64,000 bases of DNA from Ooceraea biroi (GCF_003672135.1 NC_039515.1:3534001-3598000); one strand, 5' to 3'. Positions 48,552 through 61,544 are shown, counted from the stretch's first letter. Numbers and translations: made by a program. Notes: generated by a model not told the origin, from the sequence alone.

Positions 48552-50246
48552 TGTATCGCACTGAGGGACGGCGTTTGAATTAACGAATAAGAGTTTGCCG
48601 TATGGATGCGCACGTAGAATACAGAATCTTGTACCTGTGACAAAGTAATTAAGTATTAATAAAACTACGTAATAATAAAATGGAAAAACAAAATTAAAAT
48701 GTTATATATAAAATGTAACGGTATTATTTTAAAGGCAAGATATATACGCAAAGTAATGATTGTGCTTACAAAGTACTACTTGAAAAATATTTTAAAGCTA
48801 AGATATTAACTCGATGCATACGATACTCACATTATAAATCGAGATCGAGCAATCCAGATACTCGAGTGCGGAATAATTCGAGCTAAATTATCCCTCCAAC
48901 CGTTTTCAGTAGGGTGTCGCGAATAAAAGGAAGACACATGTAAACAGAATTGCAGCACAATGTGAAAACCATGATGGTATGTACGGCCACAGTCAATCCG
49001 AACAACGAGCCATTATCGGTCACGTTTAATCCGGATCGTACAGAAGAAAAACTTCTCTCTCGAGCCACATAAATAAACTGCAAGACGCGGAAAGTCTCCT
49101 TCAAAAAGCTTAACTTGATCGCAGATTATAACCTACGTTTTTACTCCACTGTGAATCAGCTGTGCGTGAACACAGTAAATACAGCGGCGCAGCGCAGGCG
49201 CAACGAGCTCTGTCGAAAGCCAGAGATGACAGATTCGAACCCCGGCATTTAGATGTTAACTAGAGAATCCTCTTGCAGAGTTTTTTAGCAAAATTTATTA
49301 AATTTTCTATTAATACAAAATAAAAATATAAAGTTTTGCGTTTGAAATTTGCTAAAAAAGTCCTCGCGAACTCATTGCCCAATCAAATATTAATAATTTT
49401 CTAAATGCGGTGTACAACAAGACAAAAAGAGATACTTGATCCGGCAACTCCTGCTTCGGCAATGCCGTCGACTTCGCTGTCGCAGTTCAAATATTTCTAT
49501 AACAATATCTCTATAATTTTTTATATCTTTTATAATATTTATACTATTTATATAATCTATATCTTTTTTATAAGATAATGGAAATATATTTAATTAATCA
49601 AAAATGCCAATCTTCAAGCCAATATCCTCTGATTCTATCTTCTGTTAGTCTAATGAAAAACTCGCAGAGTAATGTCACATTGTCACATAACAAGGGAAGT
49701 ATTGAACCATTCGGATGCTATCCGAAGACGCACGAAGTGCGCCTACACATATAACCCACATAGAAATTAGCATCCAGTGGATGTCCATGAAACCTCCATA
49801 GCTCCATGGGATATATATCTCCATAGTGGAAGTCAGATAGACGTCCATTAGAGGTCCATCCTATCTCCATAATAGATGTCCTCTACAAATCCATTGCAGA
49901 TGTCCATTAGACATCCATTATAGATGTATAATAGATTTATTAAACATATAGAGTATTTCCAATAAACTAATATTTAAGTTTCATTATTAATTACAATTTT
50001 TCAGCTAATTTTGTTTAACATTTAGAAATTCACAATATTATAGAATTTATTTTTAATTATTAATAATATATGTATATAATTGAAGTTATTCTTACATAAA
50101 TTTACATCCACCGAAAATCTGTAATGGACGTCCATTAGACGTATGTCATGGAGATTCGGAACATCCAGTAGAGATCCACTAGACATCCATTAGACGGCTA
50201 CTAGAAATCCATAGTTCCGCCTTGCATGTCCAGTGGATCTGCATTA

Positions 50247-50391
50247 AGGCAGGAACACAAACTTTTGCATAAGCGCATAAACAGATGCATAAGGAATTTG
50301 ATTGATCCATTTTCTTATGCACATGCTTATAGACCAATCAAATTTCTTATGCATCTTTTTATGCGCTATGCAAAAGTCTGTGCTCCTGCCT
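50247..50391. mobile_element. 145-bp palindromic MITE nested in the outer element, TTA duplication
   Basis: The termini AGGCAGGA and TCCTGCCT extend as inverted repeats through acacaaacttttgcata, gcgcataaa, gatgcataag and aatttgattg on each side. Flanked by TTA at 50244-50246 and 50392-50394, the 3-bp TWA duplication typical of PIF/Harbinger MITEs. Confidence 0.8.
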
Positions 50392-50647
50392 TTAGACGTC
50401 TTTAAAGACGTCTATTAGACGTACCGTGGATCATTAATAGAAGATTCACTGAACCTCGGTGGACGATTAATGTACGTCCCCATGGACCATTAATGGAAGG
50501 TTCATAGAGCTTCGATGGACGACTAACCGACGTTTCGTGGCATCGAGGTTCCATGAAGCTTCCATTAATGATCCACGGAACGTCTAATAGACGTCCACCG
50601 ATGCTCCATGAACCGTCCATCAATGATCCACGGAACGTCGGTTAGTC

Positions 50648-51419
50648 CCCAGGCAGCACATGTTAGTCTAATATATGTTTCTTAGACGTATCTAATATCT
50701 AAGAAACATAAAGTACCATTTAAGAAACGGTTTAAATAGAAACCATTTTTAGACCTAAATTTTAAAAACGTATTTTTCACGTTTTCACAGAAACGAAAAA
50801 TGTGTTTTATTAAATTGATTCAAAATTATATAATTAATATAGAAAAAAATAGTAATTTCTACTTAATTTGCGAGTATTAATTATTTTTACATCATACGTT
50901 TCAATGTACTCGATTATGGAACAAGAGACAAAAATCAACATAAGTGTGTGTGTGAGATTCCCGCCTCTGATTCACCAAGCGACCGATAGATGGCCAGGCC
51001 AGGCGTGACGTTCTCGCAAGAAACATTTGCGTTATCACCTTATAAATAACCATCCGGAAAACCGATCCAGTACTCTTTTCTTCTTCTTTTCTTTTGAAAT
51101 CATTATTGCTTGAAGTGATATCTCATTCCAAAAGAGTGAGATTTCACTACACGAAATTTAGAGAGTAATTCATAAAATATAAAAATCTAGTTTTTTACAA
51201 AACTGTGACTTAACTCTGTCTATCTTTGAGGCACTATATATAGAATTGATAAATATTTTTCTGATGGTTTCTGAAACGTTTTTTCCCGAAAAAGAAACGT
51301 TTCTCTTAACGTTTTTTCGTTGGACATTTTTCTCCTAAATAAACGTTTCAATAAAATGGTTATGAAACGTTACGTTAAAACGTTTATAACGGCTTTGAAA
51401 CCAATGTGTGTTGCCTGGG
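50648..51419. mobile_element. 772-bp element nested in the outer element, CCCAGGCA termini
   Basis: The left end CCCAGGCAGCACAT and right end ATGTGTGTTGCCTGGG are inverted repeats. Removing the element and one TC copy (TC at 50646-50647 and 51420-51421) rebuilds ggttagtcgtcc, a unit that occurs uninterrupted at about 51469-51480. Internal sequence contains repeated aaacgtttc/gaaacgtt motifs but no long ORF or recognised protein. Confidence 0.75.
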
Positions 51420-51746
51420 TCGTCCTTCGAGGCTCCATGAAGCTTCCATTAATGATCCACGGAACGTCGGTTAGTCGTCCACCAAGGCTCCGTGAATCCT
51501 CTATTAATGATCCACAAAACGTCCAATCGACGTCCCATGGACGTCTGTGAAGATGTCTAATGGAGGTCCATTGGACGTGCGCAAAGCGGAACTATGGATT
51601 TCTAGTGGCTGTCCATTGGATGTCTAAAGGACGTCCACTGGATGGTCTGAACCTCCATGACAGACGTCCATTGGACGTCCAATGGAGGTTTTCGTTTTAT
51701 GTGGGAAGTTATATCTTTCTGGACGCGGTTCAATTGATGTTTTAAC

Positions 51747-52078
51747 TGCTTCAAAACTTTCTATCCTCTTTCTTCTTTCACCTCCGGGAAGTTAAAAAAA
51801 AATAAAAAATTGTATGCACTCCGTGAAACGGTGGCGTCGTGTTTCTCATCTGCGCAAATGGTAAAAAAATAATTTTCGTCCGGCTAACTTCCCACACAAT
51901 TTTCTTTTATTTAAAAACAAAGTATTAGCCAACAAAACTTTTAATTAGGCCAACAATGACCAACAAACGACCAACAAACGATTCGTAAAGTCAAAAATTA
52001 CAAAAGTAAAAGTTGCCCGGCTAACTTCCCAGAGGTTCTTCTTTCAAATAAAACAAGGAAAGAAAATGTTTTAAAGCA
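51747..52078. mobile_element. Inverted-repeat fragment sharing arms with the 20433-20520 hairpin
   Basis: Left arm gcttcaaaactttc, then tttcttctttcacctc; right arm is the inverse (gaggttcttctttcaaa to gttttaaagc). The motif gggaagtta or its complement taacttccc occurs at four places around it (51703, 51787, 51883, 52022). Probably a decayed member of the family seen at 20433-20520. Confidence 0.4.
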
Positions 52079-52232
52079 TTTGGAACACCAACTGGACTAC
52101 AGTCGTAGTGATACGAGATAAAATCACTTCAGGTTTGTTTAGGTTAGGTCGTGACCATGATGCAATTTTGTCGTGTCTGTTTGACGCGAGATATTTGACG
52201 ATTGTCACATAGTTCTGAAGAATTCCTTAAGG

Positions 52233-53593
52233 ATGTCATTCTTCGATTTCTTTCGAGGCTTTTTCGGTATAAATCGCCGTAACGAGCCTGGCACAAGCGG
52301 GTGAGATTCTGACGTGAGATTATTTCATGAAAACTAATATATACGTGTATACTTCACTGCGCTGCGTCGTTGAATGTTCTGGATGTTTATTTGTCAATAA
52401 TCTGACATTTCATACGTATTTCATAATGATGACTTTGGAAATGATATCGAAATTGTGATACAGTAACTCCGGATAAATCCAAATTCTGTTACTTTTTGTC
52501 AATACAAATTCGAATATATGTAATTTTTACAAAATAAATTTTACATAAGCTTTCGAAACATGATACGTAGCATCATAGAAATTATGGATTATGTGACATT
52601 AAATACATATCGGAAATAAAAATAATATTACGCGATTTTAAATCGTAATATATGATAATAGTTTGACACTTCATTTCAGGCTTGGCGATCGTGATCCATA
52701 CAGAGAGGGTTTTCGAAATCCAATTTGGCAGATCGACGAGGATGACGATGACATAGATGACTTCAGGTAAGCAAGAGATTCTTTCATATTGAAACGTTCT
52801 GTACTGTGATTTCTGAATATTTCTAAGATTTCTCGAATCTTTGCTATTCTCTAGATTTTCAATGCCCGGCATGGACCATCACTTCCACATATTCAGTGAT
52901 CCACTGCAGATAACACGTTACTTTGAACATCAGATGGACAACATGTTAAAAGATTTTGGTTTTGGATTTAATGGCTTCTTTTCTGATACGAGTATGTTTA
53001 CTATATAGAAAAATTATTATAAAATGTTAACGTGTCCTATAAATGAGTGATTCTTGCAAAAGATAAATTCATCGAGGCAGTACCACGTGATGGACCCGAA
53101 AGCAATTATAATTTGCGCGACAATATGCTAAAAGAACCCGACATTGACGCCATACAACCCAGACAGAAAGTAGATACAGATTTAGATGGAAAGTAAGTAT
53201 ACGAATTCTTCTTGTATTCATTTTCCGTCTTTCCTGTTATATATTAGTCATATAATGCAATGGTCGAAACACATATCTCAATAAATTTACAGGATCAGTA
53301 AAGAAGAAGTTTTTAAAATGTGGAAAGAGGACAAACAAGACACAGAAACGAAGATAGCGACACCTTTCTCATTCAATTTTGCGAATAGACATATTAGCAA
53401 GCAGATCAAACGTAGACCCGATGGAACTGTAGAACAAAGGCAAGTGTTTAGAGACAGCGAAGGTAACCAGCAAACAATCGTTTCAAAAGAAATGGATGAC
53501 AAAAAGTATGTCGTTACCACGAAGAAGGATAAGAATGGGATTGAATCACGGTCCGTGGATCTCTTTAATATGGATGAAAGTAAATATATTTGA
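52233..53593 (+). CDS. HAX1: HAX1 (HCLS1-associated protein X-1) homologue
   Basis: In vertebrates an anti-apoptotic, mainly mitochondrial protein that stabilises the CLPB chaperone. Exons: 52233-52300, 52680-52766, 52855-52991, 53063-53192, 53293-53593; 240 residues (human 279), all phases consistent. The N-terminus MSFFDFFRGFFGINRRNEPG matches human MSLFDLFRGFFG. Next come RDPYREGFRNPIW, an acidic stretch (DEDDDDIDDF), FHIFSDPLQITRYFEHQM and MLKDFGFGFNGFFSD, which parallels the human FDDLVRDFNSIFSDMG region. The C-terminal part has QIKRRPDGTVEQRQVFRDSE, like human TKPDGIVEERRTVVDSEGR. The family is fast-evolving, so the call rests mainly on the two ends. Poly(A) signal at 53956-53961. Confidence 0.9.
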
Positions 53594-53961
53594 ATTATAG
53601 CATACCCGATAAATGATGAATAAGAACATTTACTACTTATAATTAATTATAAAAGATTATAAGTTAATTGTAAATTAATTATAAAGGAATTTCAATGCGA
53701 AAGGATTTTAGAAGAAACTGTGATTATAGGTGAACTGGAAGATTTCAAGAAAAAATGGGCATTGAGAGACAAATGATGAATCACGAATGATGGGAATCTA
53801 AGACATTTCCCGTGGGAAAAGTTTTTCGGTCCTATCCTTAAATTGTAGTAAGGAAGTAAATGTAGTAGCGAGTGAAGTAGAAGGTGATAGTTTCGTTTTT
53901 GGTAGCTAAGCATCTCTCTCTCTCTCTCTCTTGTGTAATCCTACATTGAGTATTCAATAAA

Positions 53962-56216
53962 TAAATCAATTTAATCAAAAGTAACGGTATACTTCAACTT
54001 CTAACTGTAAATTTCTTTATTTAATGGATTATATATCCTGTACATATTATATACATACATATTTAATAAAATCTATGATTTATGCAAAGAAATATTCTTT
54101 GTTTTCGAATTTACACAACCGGGTCATCTCACTTGGAAAAGTAAAGGTCATCGAAATGACATTTATCGAATTAGCAAAGTGATCTTTGTTATCTGATAAG
54201 AATTTGATCTGTTTTAACATTATACGGACTTTTCTCACGTGTTAGGTATTAATCCTACTATTGTGTATCGCGCATGTACGTATCTATGAGCATATTTAAA
54301 ACTGTACTTATTTTCAATTATTCTTGAGAAAGATGATGACTCCTTCTTTCGAGAAATAAAATATTCGATGTTAATTACATTTGTTCTCGTGTAGGCAACA
54401 ATAAATATAATTTGGCTTATACGTAAAATTTTTCATAATGTGACACCCTGTGCATGTGCTTTCCAAAACACCAGTACCATTTTTCCTAATTTCAATTCCA
54501 CAGAATCACATCACGCTCCTCCCTCGTTCAGATAACATTAGAGCAAGAACAATAAATACATCGGAACAAGAATATAATAAAGTAAGACGTGTGTGTGTGT
54601 GCACAATAAACCATTGGATTAAAGTTATCTCTAATAATATATCTATCTGAATTAATGTTACAAGATAACGTAAACAGAACGCTGTCAATTGCATAATAGC
54701 AGTGTACCGAGTATACCAAGCACATTGTAAGACTGTATCTCGCACATGAAACTTTCGACGTTGTCCATGTGCTTCTCACTTTCGTAAAACCATTGTAAGA
54801 ATAGATAAATATAAATAATACAAGTGGCACATACCACTTCCCCACTTCCGTTATTTCGATAATGCATGAATAAATCTTATACCCCGTTCACTCTTAATTA
54901 TCAATCATATCGTGTCTCTGGTAAATAAACGACTTGCTAATTTTTTTTAAATATATCCAGATTACTTTTAACTATGTATTTCAACAGTGCCGAATGCGTA
55001 TCAATTTGCGCAGCGATACACATAAATAATTGTGCGCACACTGCGTATATACGTTATGTACATAAATTATTAATTACAAACAAATGCACAATCTTATGAT
55101 CCACGATCCCAGGAATTCTCAATCGTTCGTTATCATAAATATGTTAAAAAATATTTGATATATTCTCAGGATAACTTCATATATCACATTTGTGAGGCAA
55201 CATGCAACGTGTCAATAGATCTCTAAGAAATAATTGCGAACGTGAAAAAACGCGGGACAAATACCAAAATTATTCGGACATCTTTTTTTTTATATTGTAT
55301 ACTTGGCCGCATTCACATATAGAGCAGATATTCACATATTAGAAATAATGTAATTAAAAATAATCTAGACATTAATATCTGCTATATTATATACAAAAAA
55401 AATTCTAAATGTTCTTTTAGTTCTAGATCTCCTAGGATAGAACATAAAATTGTTAATCGGTCTATGACGCATTGTGTCATAATTATATATAAATTTAATA
55501 TGTACATTATATATATATATATATTATAAAGGGAAACTCTATGTATATTTAGGCATTAAAATATTAAAATATAGTAGAAGATATTAATATAAATTTCCAT
55601 TGTCTCTATATAGAATTTATGACTTGTACATTATAGCAAATAAGTAGATAAATAGAAGTACAATAGGTTGTATTAAAATTTGGCTGCAATGTTATATCAC
55701 ACAAATTATTTCCGTTAATGAAGATGGATCAATTTTCCTTCAGATGTCAAAATAATTTTCTTGGTTAATACACAAAGCTGCAGAAAGAAACGAATTAAAT
55801 TGTACATACTTATCTAGCTTCCTAATGTATTTATAATATATGTAATATTAACGTGAAGTTTATTATAAATCTCGTATCTTATTAACATTTTAAGTAATTT
55901 CTATAATTAAAAATGTCAATAAGATACAAGATAAGTTGGAATAAATTGATATTAATTTCGATTGTTACATTATTTGCAATTTATAACGCTTCGTACAAAT
56001 TTCTCGAGCAATGTATCTATAACGATCTTTTTAATTATTCGGAACTTTTACACTACTAATGATAGCTGCCGCCGATGAATTTCGCGTGTAGCGTAAACCT
56101 CAATTATCATTAGTTTGTAACGCTACACTATAAATTTTGCTTTTATCATCCACGAATCATGCACACAAATGTAGCATACCTATCACGTCTTATTAATCAT
56201 CAGCATTTTTTTACAA
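53962..56216. other. Convergent AT-rich spacer between HAX1 and Su(dx)
   Basis: About 2.3 kb, strongly AT-rich, probably including the Su(dx) 3-prime UTR on the minus strand. A (TC)n run lies just upstream at 53908-53931, within the HAX1 3-prime UTR. No coding sequence was recognised. Confidence 0.5.
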
Positions 56217-58067
56217 TTACTCTTGGCCGAAACCTTCTGTTTCCTCAATCGCGTAATTTAATTTCTCTACTAATTGGTCATAACTTTTGTAGGGTGGCAA
56301 ATCTAGTCTATTGAAACAAGTGTGTGACCTTGGCAGCCAGGTATCCTTTCCAAACTTTTCTATACAGAATCTTTGCGGACCATTACTTCCTGTAATATGA
56401 ATGATCAACATAATAAATGAACTTATTTTGCGGAAAATATTATGGCATTATGCTGCCGCTAAACTATTATGTTGCCTTTTAAGCATTAAATCTTAAATCA
56501 GAATAATAGCTATTAATTATCATTATAAATTTTTTCATTAATGCATCATAGGCAGGATAGAATAAACGACGTAAACTTCTTACCCATTAATTCAGCAAAT
56601 CCCCCAACAGGTACACGGCAAGTACCAGTTACAAACTGTAACAGTCGGGCTCTCTTCTCGCTATCTGTTCTCGTTACGAACTGAAATACAAATAGTACAT
56701 ATTTAATAAATAATCTCCAATTATATTTACAAGATTCATAATTATATATAGCGTAGCATTAACGAACCTGCCAGAACCATAGGATCTGTTTGCTGTTACG
56801 AGTGTAATGTCTATAAATTGTATTGCGTTGCCAGTCTTCGACGTCTATTTCCTGCATACCGCAAAGCATAAGCTCGAGTTCACGTTCGTCGAAATATTTT
56901 AGCCATTCAAGGGGTACGACCGAATTGAAACCTTCCAGAAATGCTTTCGTTTGCTCTTCGATACCTCTCGTCATTCTCCACTCGGTCATTAATCTATTTA
57001 AACACACACATTCAGAATTACAAGTTTACTTCTTAGAAATATACGATGAAAATTCATATTGTTTAATAATTTTCTAAACTACAGTTAAAGAAAGATGTAT
57101 ACCTTATATATTCCTCTTTATTGTCTTCACCTACTCTAACTTTATCGCCACCATCCTTCAACTCGTGATGTATCACTTGACCAAGAATCTCAAAATCGAC
57201 ACTATAATACAATTCTAGGCCACATTCATCGATATTATTTTCTTTTATCCACACGAGGGACTTGTAGAATTCCGGATCGATGGATTCTATATCCTTCATA
57301 ACTAATTTTTTGTTCAACATACGCTTGTAAAACGGCATTGTAAATCCGCTATATATAAATCGCCCATGATAAAGAGCCTGAAGAGAGAAAGAAAAAAAAG
57401 GAAGATTTAGACATAGCAGGCATAGCTTTTTATATATAATGAAAAGAGAATGTAAACTGAATTTATTTCAAGTAAAGACGTACCATTGCAATAAATCGAC
57501 CGATAAATTTGAAGTATTGCAAGTGGTCAGGATTGACGTACGACGCTGGATTTATTTGCAAGCTATAATTGCTTTTGTTGGCGTATTCGAACAAGCAGTA
57601 CATAGGATTTAGAACTTCGTGGCTCAGTAAGAAGAACCATTCCCTGAAAGTCAAACATTTTCTTAATTTATACTCCGAAGCAAAGATTCTAGACTCGAAG
57701 AATGATATCACTGCATGACGATCTACAATAAACGATCTGAACGGCGACAAAATAATGTAACAGTATTATTAATATAATCTTTACATATCATATTTGCGTA
57801 CCTAGATACACCTCCATAGTCTAGACCCTCTTCTCCTTTAAATATTATATATAATCGCCGTCTTAGCGCAAAGGCTTCCGCATTCATTATTTGATGATAC
57901 GAGTCCTCGAACAACGTCTGCCGACTAACGCTAATCTTAATATGATTAGGCAGCGCGTTAGTCTGGCACAAGAACCGGAACTGAGACAGTTTCCATCGGA
58001 ACGACCTCTCGTATGCCCTCGGAACACGATATACGCCTTTTGGACTAGAGAAAAGAAACGGAGAGAA

Positions 58068-58121
<54 letters not shown>

Positions 58122-61100
58122 GTTTTAGACTTTCAATTGCAAATCAAGATGCGTTATGAAAGTTGCGCTTCACACGTACCCTTTAGGCGCACCAGGTCTC
58201 GGATCCTGGAACGTCGTCGTCCGGGTATTGTGATCTACAAAGTACCGAACTCCGTCTTCCGTCAATCGTATCTCCCAGCCGTCGGGTAACGGCGGCTCGT
58301 CCATTCCCGTTTCTTGACCCTGCGTCCGAGGATCCTCCCACTGCGTAGTCCGGTTCTTGTGATTCACATAGTAGACTCTCCCTTCCGGTTGCTTTCGTCT
58401 TTCCCAACCAGCCGGCAATGGTCCCAGAGCGTCGTCGTCGTCGGTCGTGGACGTCGACGGACCCGCAGCAGCTTGATTCCCATGAGCCTATCATTTAACA
58501 AGCACAGTCAACTCCAATTTTAGAACTTATTAAAGTTTCGTTAAGTCTAAATGACTTTGTACTTTTTCCATTTTCTAATCTTTCTAATAAAAAGATTCGG
58601 CTTGTTACCTGAGGGTAAAGAAACCTCTGATTGCCTTGTTGAACGACGTACTGTCTTTCACCCTGCCAATGTTGAAAATGTTGTAATCTTTCCGTGTTTG
58701 GTCTCTGCCACGTAGTACTTCTCGTATTATGATCAACGTAATAGATCCTGCCTCTCGGATCACGCCGCACTTCCCATCCGGGAGGCAGCGGCTGAGGCCT
58801 CTCCCAGGATGTGCTTCGAGTGTTGTGATCAACGTAATATCTAACAAATAAAGAGGTGCAGAATAGGAAAACGAAAATCTCTGCGGCTGCAATTCTTACG
58901 ACGCGCTTTTAAAGAAATCTCACCTTCTTCCGTATAAATCGTATCTCATCTCCCAACCAGGCGGTAGAGGTTCTTCGGAATGATTGACGTCTTCAGCGAG
59001 CAGCACCGAGGAGCTCGGCTGCGCGACGGACTGTCCAGCCACGGGCACAGCAATAGATTGATTCGGTAGCGAAGCCGCGGCCTGCGGAAGTCGCGACATG
59101 CCGGAACGGTGATCCGGCAAACCCGCAGCGGGGGACACGTGATCGGCGATGGGAATCGGTCGCCCGTCGGTCAGCGGAATCACTGTTCCAGACTGCTCCG
59201 AGCGGGAGACTACAGCGCGACCGTCCGCCAGCGAGATACTGGTGGTGCCTTGTTGCGCGCGTGGAACTCCGCGTACATCCGGAATCGGTGGGTTTATCGG
59301 CTGCTCCGCGCGAGGAAGTCGCAAGTCGTCCGGTAGGCGAACATTCACGGACTGCTCCGGTTGCTGTTGTTGCCTCGCGGCGCGCAAATCCTCGCCCACG
59401 CGGACACTCGTAGATTGCTCAGATTGTCTGATCCCCCGTAGATCGTCAGTCACGCGAATGTTCGTTGATTGTTCCGGCTGTTGTTGCCTCATCGTGCGTA
59501 GATCTTCGCTCACGCGAATACTCGCGGCCTGCTCGCTCGGTTGTGCTCGCATGCTGCGCAAGTCCTCGGAAACGCGGACGCTGGTGCTCGGCTGCTCCGA
59601 CTGTCTCATCGCGCGTAGATCCTCGCTCGTCACGCGGATACTCGTCGACTGATCCGGCTGTCTCATTCCGCGTGAATCGTCCGTTAGGAGAATGCTCGTT
59701 GAAGATTGCTCCGACGATCGCGCCATTACACGACCGTCCGGGAGCGTCGCGATGATCGGCTGTTCCACTCGCAGTGCACCGCGCGCGTCCGCATGCGACG
59801 ACGTGCCTGGATCCGCTTGCGAATTGTCCGTGCTGGAAAGCGACTGATCCTGTCGAGAAATCCCGCGGACGTCCGCGCACATCTGCCCGGTCGCCGCCGA
59901 GGATTGTTCAGATCGCGGCACACCGCGCGGATCTGACTTGAGCATCGCGGATTGCTCCGCGTTGCCGTAACTGGCTCGCGCGTACGCTCGGCCTTCCGGC
60001 GAACTGGCCGACGCCGAGAGCTGCTCCTTAAGATTCAGTCTACTCGCGAAAGCCCGTATGTCCGCGGCGTGCCGATTTCCCGGGGACACCATCGACTTGT
60101 CCGCCATCGGAATCGCGTGTCCGTTGACCAAGGTGCTTGTCGACAGATTGCTGAGGCTACTGCTGCTGCCGATGTTACTGCTAGATGTACCGTCAGCGCT
60201 CGAGATTGCAGTGGAAGGCCCAACATTCTTGTTGCTGTTCATTTGACTGTTCCCGCCGTTGTAGTTAGGACTAAGATGGATATTCGTTAAACCGCGACAC
60301 ACAGGCGGTGCGAGGCTTTCTGAACTGTGTAATCTCATACGTGCACGAACTCCGCCGTTGAGAATGCTTCGGTTATTTATTGCATCGTTGTTTGTGGCAC
60401 CTGGAAGCAGGGTAATAAAAGAATAAAATTATACATACGACAGAATTTTTTCCAGAATTTTTATCAGCATTAATCATAACGATTCGTCTTACCATCTGAT
60501 TGTATTTGGCAGGATGGTTCGCTAACATTTAGTGGTGTTTCATTGGTAGTGTCGATTCGAAGTCCATCAAACACCGTTATTAGCTCACCGACTTTGCACA
60601 ATTGCGAGTCATGCTTGCTTTCACTCATTAAATCGAAGGTCAGTTCCAAATTCTCTAATTTTCCATTGTAATGCGACAATACTTGGAACAAGCTTATCCG
60701 TTTTTCTCCTATTAATGTGTCCTTGCGAAATGTACTATGATCAAGCAGACGAAAGTGCAATTGTGAATACGGTGTTACGAGTATAGTAAATTCTTCGTTC
60801 CATTTTGGCTGATACGTTGACTTTGATACTTCTGTTTTACGTGGACTCTTATCGTCAACCGAGAACTCTATGTATGGATTAGGCTTTAGGAAAGTCGAAC
60901 TTCTTAGTATTGCTGCTTCGACTAAAATAATCAAGTGTCATTAATATAAATGAAAGAATTTCTGATGTCATAATATGTAAATCTTATAAGCGACAAATTA
61001 CATCATAAGTAGGTTTAGGAAGTCTAAAATAATTTCAGAAAAACAAAAAATATGGAATTAGTAACACTTTAAAAATACACAAAAAGTAAAAATACATTAT

Positions 61101-61544
61101 AATTTGCTCAGGTATTATATATGAAATACTTGGTATTAATCATTACTGGTCATTCTACTCAATCATCATGCATTATTCCTACAAATGGATAATGTGGTAC
61201 TCATTTAGGCAACAGTTAATAAACTGATAATCAACATCAATCTTAAAGACATAAATGGCCAGAGATAAGAAAATGTCTGATCAGAGTGATATGATAAGAT
61301 TATTTGGAAGACCAAAAGTATATAGTTATGATGATAGTACATATTTATTTTTATTATAGTTTCCTTCAGGAGTATCATTGTGTCAAAATGTCATATTCAC
61401 TTTGGACATAAGATAGCCATTTATGTTGAACATTTATAAGCTCTTGAAAGCATCTTTTGGTCCACTCTGAACCCTACGTCACTTACTTGTAATGCTTAAT
61501 TGGTGAAAACCAGGTGACACTACTTCCTCCTCGCAATGGGACAT
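56217..61544 (-). CDS. Su(dx): HECT-type E3 ubiquitin ligase Suppressor of deltex (Itch/WWP family)
   Basis: Nedd4-family ligase that ubiquitinates PY-motif substrates, including Notch and Deltex in flies. Exons: 61544-61487, 60921-60493, 60400-58924, 58840-58609, 58487-58180, 58044-57802, 57643-57484, 57377-57103, 56993-56768, 56680-56584, 56389-56217; 1225 residues, all phases consistent. The C2 domain is at about 16-130. A long linker (about 163-636) has Ser/Asn-rich sequence and then tandem repeats at about 315-580. Four WW domains follow (PLPPGWEMR, PLPPGWEVR, PLPAGWERR, PLPDGWEIR; the fourth has Phe for the second Trp). HECT at about 850-1225 has SRQTLFEDSY, GGFAELMG and the catalytic Cys1193 in LPRSHTCFNRLDLP, codon at 56316-56318. 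Drosophila Su(dx) is about 950 residues, so the excess is mainly the linker. Confidence 0.97.
58069..58121. repeat. (TA)n(CA)n microsatellite in a Su(dx) intron
   Basis: About 35 bp of alternating TA followed by a (CA)n run, in the intron between the WW4 exon and the first HECT exon. Confidence 0.9.
59148..59942 (-). repeat. Degenerate tandem repeat encoding the Su(dx) linker
   Basis: Within the third Su(dx) coding exon. About 13 units of 17-28 residues, each starting with D(L/V/G/S/A)R and containing (S/P)EQ then a Ser/Thr-rich strand ending in a Val/Leu-rich turn. Typical units: DLRAMRQSEQPSTSVRVSE, DLRSMRAQPSEQAASIRVSE, DLRTMRQQQPEQSTNIRVTD. The central six units are the best preserved and outer units are more diverged. 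No PY motif was seen within the units. Confidence 0.9.

Larger units (their letters stand above)
49755..51705. mobile_element. Outer inverted-repeat element built of acgtccat-type repeats
   Basis: Termini read CCCACATA at the left and TATGTGGG at the right, with AA on both outer flanks (49753-49754, 51706-51707). The body is packed with degenerate copies of gtccat, gacgtc, gatccacggaacgtc and ccattaatg on both strands, arranged so the left and right halves are inversely related (for example ccagtggatgtcc at the left and ggacgtccactgg at the right). No coding sequence was recognised. Two other elements (50247-50391 and 50648-51419) are inserted within it. Confidence 0.6.
48552..52232. other. 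Divergent spacer between SYS1 and HAX1, transposon-rich
   Basis: Holds the SYS1 upstream region (to about 49.2 kb) and a transposon complex from about 49.7 to 52.1 kb. A 48883-49104 (-) frame with a hydrophobic C-terminal segment lacks an ATG at its 5-prime end and was not recognised. HAX1 promoter sequence should lie just before 52233. Confidence 0.5.

Noticed and set aside
48883..49104. 73-codon minus-strand frame with a hydrophobic segment
   Set aside because: The frame opens with TTG rather than ATG, no family was recognised, and the region may be SYS1 5-prime UTR or intron.
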